64,000 nucleotides of DNA from Chrysemys picta bellii (Eukaryota > Chordata > Testudines > Emydidae): the NCBI RefSeq assembly GCF_011386835.1, contig NC_088796.1, positions 90,751,468 through 90,815,467 of the forward strand, in the 5' to 3' direction. The notes beneath the pieces were generated by a model, which saw only the letters and a list, made by a program, of their open reading frames with translations, was not told where the DNA came from and did no database searches. Below are positions 58,450 through 64,000 of the stretch, in pieces (position 1 is the first letter of the stretch; the number at the start of each line of letters is the position of its first letter). Made by a program: the position numbers and the translations under genes.

Positions 58450-59290
58450 GTAAGAAAAACCTTACATAATATATAGCCTACATCTTCTTGTTTTTTTGAA
58501 CTGATGTTTCTCTCTTCAACCTTCCTTTTCCCCCTTCAAAGAAGGGCATTTTATCCTTGGATACAGGACAATTCATAAGAGGATTGTTCATTCCCAGGCA
58601 GTTAAAAAAATTTAATGCTTGAGATTATTGTAACTTTTTTTGTTTTCATTGCTCACGATGGGCCACACTCTTCCCTGACTTCTGTTTGGTTACACCAGGA
58701 ATGAATTTGGCTCAATAAACATGTTTAAATACTTACACATATTTGTTCTAACAAACATTATTCTTAGAAGTAGCGTGCAGGCAGCTAGGCAGACTGTCTC
58801 TCTTTTGATCCTTGTGGAACGGTCCATCTACTTTGTGTGGAGGCTCACTCAGCTGCACTCTGTATATACTGATTTTGCTGGAGTGCTGTGGTCAACTTGA
58901 AAGGATAGTGGGTGAATCTCTTTTTAGCAGTAGAATGATTTGCCTTCCCCAGTTATTTTTAGAGTGCATATGTATGTGCGAAGAGTGGGTGGAGTGACAA
59001 GTGTAGCTTTGCAATAGCTAAAAGTCTTACCAGACTTTGGAACAACACAAAGTGTAAAAACAAGAAGTGTATAAAATAAAGGGAAATTGTCTTGTTGCAG
59101 TTGGCTTGGAGCCTCTTTCTCTGCTCATCTCCAGTTGAGAGATCTTACTTGAAGAAAATTTATTAATAACTTAAAAGACAACCAGTCCTGTTTATCAATG
59201 ATATCCGGGTATTATGTACTGGAATTACCTTCTTAGTAGATTAGTCGGTAGTGGCAGTAATTTGGAAACTGGGATCATTGATTTTGCTCC
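57216..59290 (+). other. ERMP1 intron 10 and start of intron 11: nothing recognised
   Basis: Only exon 11 (58297-58449) is coding. The sequence at 57395-57475 (CTCAGTGAAGTTGGTTGGAG) looks like an old dispersed repeat. No further ERMP1 exon, RNA gene or regulatory element is visible. Confidence 0.5.
58297..58449 (+). CDS. ERMP1: ERMP1 coding exon 11 (last in window)
   Basis: 153 nt, acceptor TTTATTCTGTAG, donor CTCCAG|gtaaga, phase 0. It encodes [20 protein letters not shown], a hydrophobic segment, and [20 protein letters not shown]. Residue 672 is the last one visible; the remaining exons, which encode the C-terminal luminal domain, lie right of 64000. Confidence 0.96.
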
Positions 59291-59295
59291 TGACA

Positions 59296-60990
59296 ACTTG
59301 TTCTTCTTTGAGCGATGGTGCCTATGTGTATCTCACATGTTGGACATCCATGTGTCTGAGTCTGGAATTTTTTGCAAGCAGTTTCCATTAGCCCACACGT
59401 GCCATAGTTCACGTGCTCCCCACCAACGGCATAAAGGGAGATGCGGGCTGACACCTCTCCAGTTCCTTCTGACCATCGCATGGTCTGAGTCAGAATCTTC
59501 AGTGCCCTCAGCAGTCTTTTTTTACTGCACCATTCCTGTCAGAATTGTGTACAACTAGTTTCTTTAGTAGTTTGTATAGTATAGTATAGCATAATTGGGG
59601 GTAGTCCATTATTTTTTGTCAAGGTCCAAATTTCTTGGGCAAGGTATAGTCAAGGTCCAGACTCCAGAGAAAATAATAATCAAAAACAACAATAATGATA
59701 AGTAAATAAAAAGATGTTTGGGATCTGTTCAAAAGCATGTTGCAAGATCTTCTAACATGACACGGGGGCAAGATCTCACATCCCAGTCCAGGGCTGGTGC
59801 AACTCAGAGACTGGTATTGGGCTGGGCATCAAAGATAGAATGCTCACGTTTCAAGAGGGTGCAATCTATCTTTAGCCAAAGGAGACGAGATTCTGCAATA
59901 AGCTGTTATTCACCTAACTGCAAGTATTTCTCCGCTTGGGCTCATCAACGCAATTTGCGTTCAGATTCTGCAGGAATCCCTGCTATCTTAGAGTGTACAC
60001 TTACCCTAAGTCTTCAGGTCTTGCGTTTGGTTCCCTGTGGTGCATTTAGCCACAAGCTGCACTTTCCATTCTCCACTTAATAATCGTCTGATCTTCATGC
60101 ACTCTCTCTCAGCTAGATTTTTGAATGAGATTCTCAGATCCTTTCCCCCAGTGGTGAAGATCAAACCTCAATGTGACCTCAGTTATGTTCTATCATCACT
60201 CAGTAAGACTCCCTTTGAACTGCTGGCCACATGCATCTATCCATGAAGGTGGTCTTTCTGATAGCTAAAATGTCGGCCAGAAGAGTCAATGAACTGGGAG
60301 CACTTATGGCAGGCCCCCCATATACTGCTTTCTATAAAGAGAAGATCTTGTTGTGCCCCCAATTTGGGTTGTTTGAGTTTCATAGGTCATCCACCTACCT
60401 GTATTTTTTCCTAAACCACATGTCTCAGAAGAGAAGACTGTATTCTCTGGATGTCTGGAGGGCTTTAGTCTTTTATCTGAAAAGAACAAAGGACATTAAA
60501 AAGACATCTAAACTGTTTCCATAGCAGAGCAATCAAGAAGTCAATCTATATTGGTGCGGAGACTTTTAAAATGGATCTCAGGTTATATTACCCTTTGTTA
60601 CCATCTAGCCATTATGGGTAGGGGCACATTGCACAAGGGGGCAAGTTACTTCAGCTGCATCTCTGAGAGACATACCCATTCTAGAGCTATGTAGGGCAGC
60701 TACTTGGAGCTCTTTGTATACCTTCACGAGACATTACGCACTGATACAGTCATCAGCTGTGTATATGGCTGGGGGGACAGCAGTACTGCAGTTAGCTGTC
60801 ACTTCTGCATCCTCTCCACCTGCCACCTGTTTGACTACTGCTTGTTAATCTCCTATGTGTGGAATGCATAGGGACCTCACTCAAAGAAGAAATGCAGGTT
60901 ATTCACATGCATGCATATCCCATGTGTGGAATACGGATAGGGCCCACATATCTCAAAGAACTCCAGTTACAGGTAGGTAACCTCCATTTA
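59296..60990 (+). mobile_element. DIRS-type retrotransposon, internally deleted, with tyrosine recombinase
   Basis: The left end CTTCTTTGAGCGATGGTGCC is the inverted counterpart of GGGACCTCACTCAAAGAAGA (about 60871-60890), the inverted terminal repeats typical for the group. The tyrosine recombinase occupies about 59930-60840 on the + strand in shifting frames: LSSLSKTPFELLATCIYP (about 60193), then MSARRVNELGALMAGPPYTA (60270-60329; the Arg of SARR is the first catalytic residue) and LYSLDVWRALVFYLKRTK. The HCTR box (60627-60638; HxxR) and ATWSSLYTFTRHY (the Tyr nucleophile candidate) follow. RT and RNase H are missing between the left end and about 59700, so the copy is deleted inside. Stops and shifts show that it is inactive. 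Confidence 0.8.
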
Positions 60991-61147
60991 CAGTCACCCA
61001 GGAAAGATGTTTGAAAAATGTATAAGTACTGGGTTTGGAATTCCTAGATTTTTGGGATATGTGATTTACACTTAGGCCTTGTCTATATCGGAAAGTCTTT
61101 TTGGTATAATCGAAGGTGTGAATTATTAAACTGGTATAATGCTCCAT

Positions 61148-63500
61148 TTCATAGAATCCTAGAATATCAGGGTTGGAAGGGACCTCAAGAGGTCATCTAG
61201 TCCAACGCCCTGCTCAAAGCAGGACTAATTCCCAACTAAATCATCCCCAGCCAGGGCTTTGTCAAGCCGGGACTTAAAAACCTCCAAGGAAGGAGACTCC
61301 ACCACCTCCCTAGGTAACGCATTCCAGTGTTTCACCACCCTCCTAGTGAAATAGTTTTTCCTAATATCCAACCTGGACCTCCCCCACTGCAACTTGAGAC
61401 CATTGCTCCTTGTTCTGTCATCTGCCACCACTGAGAACAGCCGAGCTCCATCCTCTTTGGAACCTCCCTTCAGGTAGTTGAAGGCTGCTATCAAATCCCC
61501 CCCTCATTCTTCTCTTCTGGAGACTAAACAATCCCAGTTCCCTCAGCCTCTCCTCATAAGTCATGTGCTCCAGACCCCTAATCATTTTTGTTGCCCTCCG
61601 TTGGACTCTTTCCAATTTCTCCACATCCTTCTTGTAGTGTGGGGCCCAAAACTGGACACAGTATTCCAGATGAGGCCTCACCAGTGTCGAATAAAGGGGA
61701 ACGATCACGTTCCTCGATCTGCTGGCAATGCCCCTACTTATACAGCCCAAAATGCCGTTAGCCTTCTTGGCAACAAGAGCACACTGTTGACTCATATCCA
61801 GCTTCTTGTCCACTGTGACCCCTAGGTCCTTTTCTGCAGAACTGCTACCTAGCCATTCGGTCCCTAGTCTGTAGCAGTGCATGGGATTCTTCCGTCCTAA
61901 ATGCAGGACTCTGCACTTGTCCTTGTTGAACCTCATCAGGTTTTTTTTGGCCCAATCCTCTAATTTGTCTAAGCCCCTCTGTATCCGATCCCTACCCTCT
62001 AGTGTATCTACCACGCCTCCTAGTTTAGTGTCATCTGCAAACTTGCTGAGAGTGCAGTCCACACCATCCTCCAGATCATTAATAAAGATATTAAACAAAA
62101 CCGGCCCCAGGACTGACCCTTGGGGCACTCCGCTTGAAACCGGCTGCCAACTAGACATGGAGCCATTGATCACTACCCGTTGAGCCCGACGATCTAGCCA
62201 GCTTTCTATCCACCTTACAGTCCATTCATCCAGCCCATACTTCTTTAACTTGGCGGCAAGAATACTGTGGGAGACCGTATCAAAAGCTTTGCTAAAGTCA
62301 AGGAATAACACATCCACTGCTTTCCCCTCATCCACAGAGCCAGTTATCAGATCATAGAAGGCAATTAGGTTAGTCAGGCACGACTTCCCCTTCGTAAATC
62401 CATGCTGACTGTTCCTGATCACTTTCCTCTCCTCTAAATGTTTCATAATTGATTCCTTGAGGACCTGCTCCATGATTTTTCCAGGGACTGAGGTGAGGCT
62501 GACTGGCCTGTAGTTCCCCGGATCCTCCTCCTTCCCTTTTTTAAAGATGGGCACTACATTAGCCTTTTTCCAGTCATCTGGGACCTCCCCCGATCGCCAT
62601 GAGTTTTCAAAAATAATGGCTAATGGCTCTGCAATCTCACCCGCCAACTCCTTTAGCACCCTCGGATGCAGCGCATCCGGCCCCATGGACTTGTGCACGT
62701 CCAGTTTTTCTAAATAGTCCCGAACCACTTCTTTCTCCACAGAGGGTTGGTCACCTTCTCCCCATGCTGTACTGCCCAGTGCAGCAATCTGGGATCTGAT
62801 CTTGTTCGTGAAGACAGAGGCAAAAAAATCATTGAGTACATTAGCTTTTTCCACATCCTCGGTCACTAGGTTGCCTCCCTCATTCAGTAAGGGGCCCACA
62901 CTTTCCTTGATTTTCTTCTTGTTGCTAACATACCTGAAGAAACCCTTCTTGTTACTCTTAACATCTCTTGCTAATTGCAACTCCAAGTGTGATTTGGCCT
63001 TCCTGATTTCACTCCTGCATGCCTGAGCAATATTTTTATACTCCTCCCTAGTCATTTGTCCAATCTTCCACTTCTTGTAAGCTTCTTTTTTGCGTTTAAG
63101 GTCAGCAAGGATTTCACTGTTCAGCCAAGCTGGTCGCCTGCCATATTTACTATTCTTTCTACACATCGGGATGGTTTGTTCCTGCAACCGCAATAAGGAT
63201 TCTTTAAAATACAACCAGCTCTCCTGGACCCCTTTGCCCTTCATGTTATTCTCCCAGGGGATCCTGCCCATCTGTTCCCTAAGGGAGTCAGTCTGCTTTT
63301 CTGAAGTCCAGGGTCCGTATTCTGCTGCTCTCCTTTCTTCCTTGTGTCAGGATCCTGAACTCGACCATCTCATGGTCACTACCTCCCAGGTTCCCATCCA
63401 CTTTTGCTTCCCCTACTAATTCTTCCCTGTTTCTGAGCAGCAGGTCAAGAAAAGCTCTGCCCCTAGTTGGTTCCTCCAGCACTTGCACCACTCTTGGACA
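61148..63500 (-). mobile_element. Young CR1 LINE with almost intact ORF2 (endonuclease end, RT, C-terminus)
   Basis: The 3' end lies at 61148 (ATAGAATCCTAGAATATCAGG on +). The minus-strand frame 63271-61418 is open for 617 codons and includes the RT with [20 protein letters not shown], the [19 protein letters not shown] box, [20 protein letters not shown] and the catalytic FADDTKLGG. Upstream (63491-63288) the endonuclease tail reads [13 protein letters not shown]. Two lesions separate these pieces: a small deletion at about 63290, and an extra base in a run of seven C (61497-61503), after which the last 90 residues continue in another frame (61494-61225). The 5' part is absent beyond about 63500. 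It is antisense in ERMP1 intron 11. Confidence 0.93.
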
Positions 63501-63537
63501 CTCTTGTCCACTACTTTTGTGTTTTTCAGTTTAGTTT

Positions 63538-63990
63538 ATGTAGATTAATAAATTCCAAGGCCAGAAGGAAATATTGTGACCATCTAGTCTGATCGCCTGT
63601 ATGACACAGGCCATAGAACTTCCCCCCCAAAAATTCCTACAGCAGATCTTTTAGAAAAACATCTAATCTTGATTTAAAAATTGACAGTGATGGAGAATCC
63701 ACCATGACCCTTGGTAAATTGTTCCAATGGTTCATTATCCTCACTTAAAAATGCATGCCTTATTTCCTGTCTGAATTTGTCCAGCTTCAACTTTTAGACA
63801 TTGGATCATCTTAGATCTTTCTCTGCTAGATTAAAGAATCCATTATCAAATATTAGTTTCTCATGTAGATACTTATAGACTAGAATCAAGTCACCTCATA
63901 ACCTACTTTGTTAAGCTAAGTAGAGGTAGTTTGTTTGGCAAGGGGTTTAACCTAAACCAAAAAAGGCACTTTTAAAAATACTAGAATAAG
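63538..63990 (-). mobile_element. Older CR1 fragment at the right edge
   Basis: TAATAAATTCCAAGGCCAGA, then GACCATCTAGTCTGATCGCC, is the antisense 3' end of an older CR1. Sequence to about 63900 follows the CR1 3' UTR and last codons (TTGTTCCAATGGTTCATTAT...). The young CR1 lies directly next to it and probably inserted beside or into it. Confidence 0.75.
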
Positions 63991-64000
63991 AATGCCCATA

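Noticed and set aside
62802..63419. + strand frames opposite CR1 ORF2
   Set aside because: Antisense shadows of the CR1 RT frame.
58450..64000. Further ERMP1 exons (for the C-terminal luminal domain)
   Set aside because: I looked for the next expected segment after KPKRVFLQ and saw none; the interval is filled with DIRS and CR1 elements plus unassigned intron.

Overview
The window is vertebrate nuclear DNA, most likely from a turtle (Testudines). The tRNA-derived SINEs, the CR1 LINEs, the PIF/Harbinger, hAT and Tigger elements with intact target-site duplications, and the DIRS tyrosine-recombinase retrotransposons form a combination I associate with turtle genomes. The species call is inference. 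No prokaryotic or plasmid-like system is present.

Two host genes can be supported. (1) ERMP1, endoplasmic reticulum metallopeptidase 1 (M28 family), on the + strand. Eleven coding exons between 25522 and 58449 join in frame to 672 codons. The last roughly 220 residues of the family lie beyond the right edge. The first exon sits in a CpG-rich promoter region (about 25130-26130). (2) An SLC16-type (monocarboxylate transporter-like) MFS gene on the - strand, with three recognisable coding exons at 12331-12474, 10384-11190 and 6276-6502. It carries an in-frame TGA at 10964-10966, and no N-terminal exon was found, so it may be a pseudogene. The two genes point away from each other (SLC16-like leftwards, ERMP1 rightwards).

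Layout. 1-6275: intergenic, with a candidate solo LTR, a decayed DIRS element (- strand), a SINE and a TA-flanked MITE nested in it. 6276-12474: the SLC16-like gene. 12475-25130: intergenic, with a microsatellite, a MIR-like SINE, two fold-back retro-insertions, a degenerate PIF/Harbinger element with transposase and convergent Myb-like accessory gene, and a hAT MITE. 25130-64000: ERMP1, whose introns hold most of the repeats. These include a 3.8-kb hAT element with perfect 8-bp target duplications and an LTR inserted in it, several smaller hAT/Tigger/Harbinger MITEs, CR1 copies all antisense to ERMP1, an L2-like fragment, a second DIRS element with inverted termini and a recognisable tyrosine-recombinase signature, and a young CR1 at the right edge with an almost open ORF2.

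The most striking structures are an almost perfect spacerless 174-bp palindrome created by a retro-insertion at 24504-24710 (a sister event lies at 16417-16592), the single nonsense codon in the transporter gene, and the nested transposon insertions that can be dated relative to one another. I found no wholly novel gene system.
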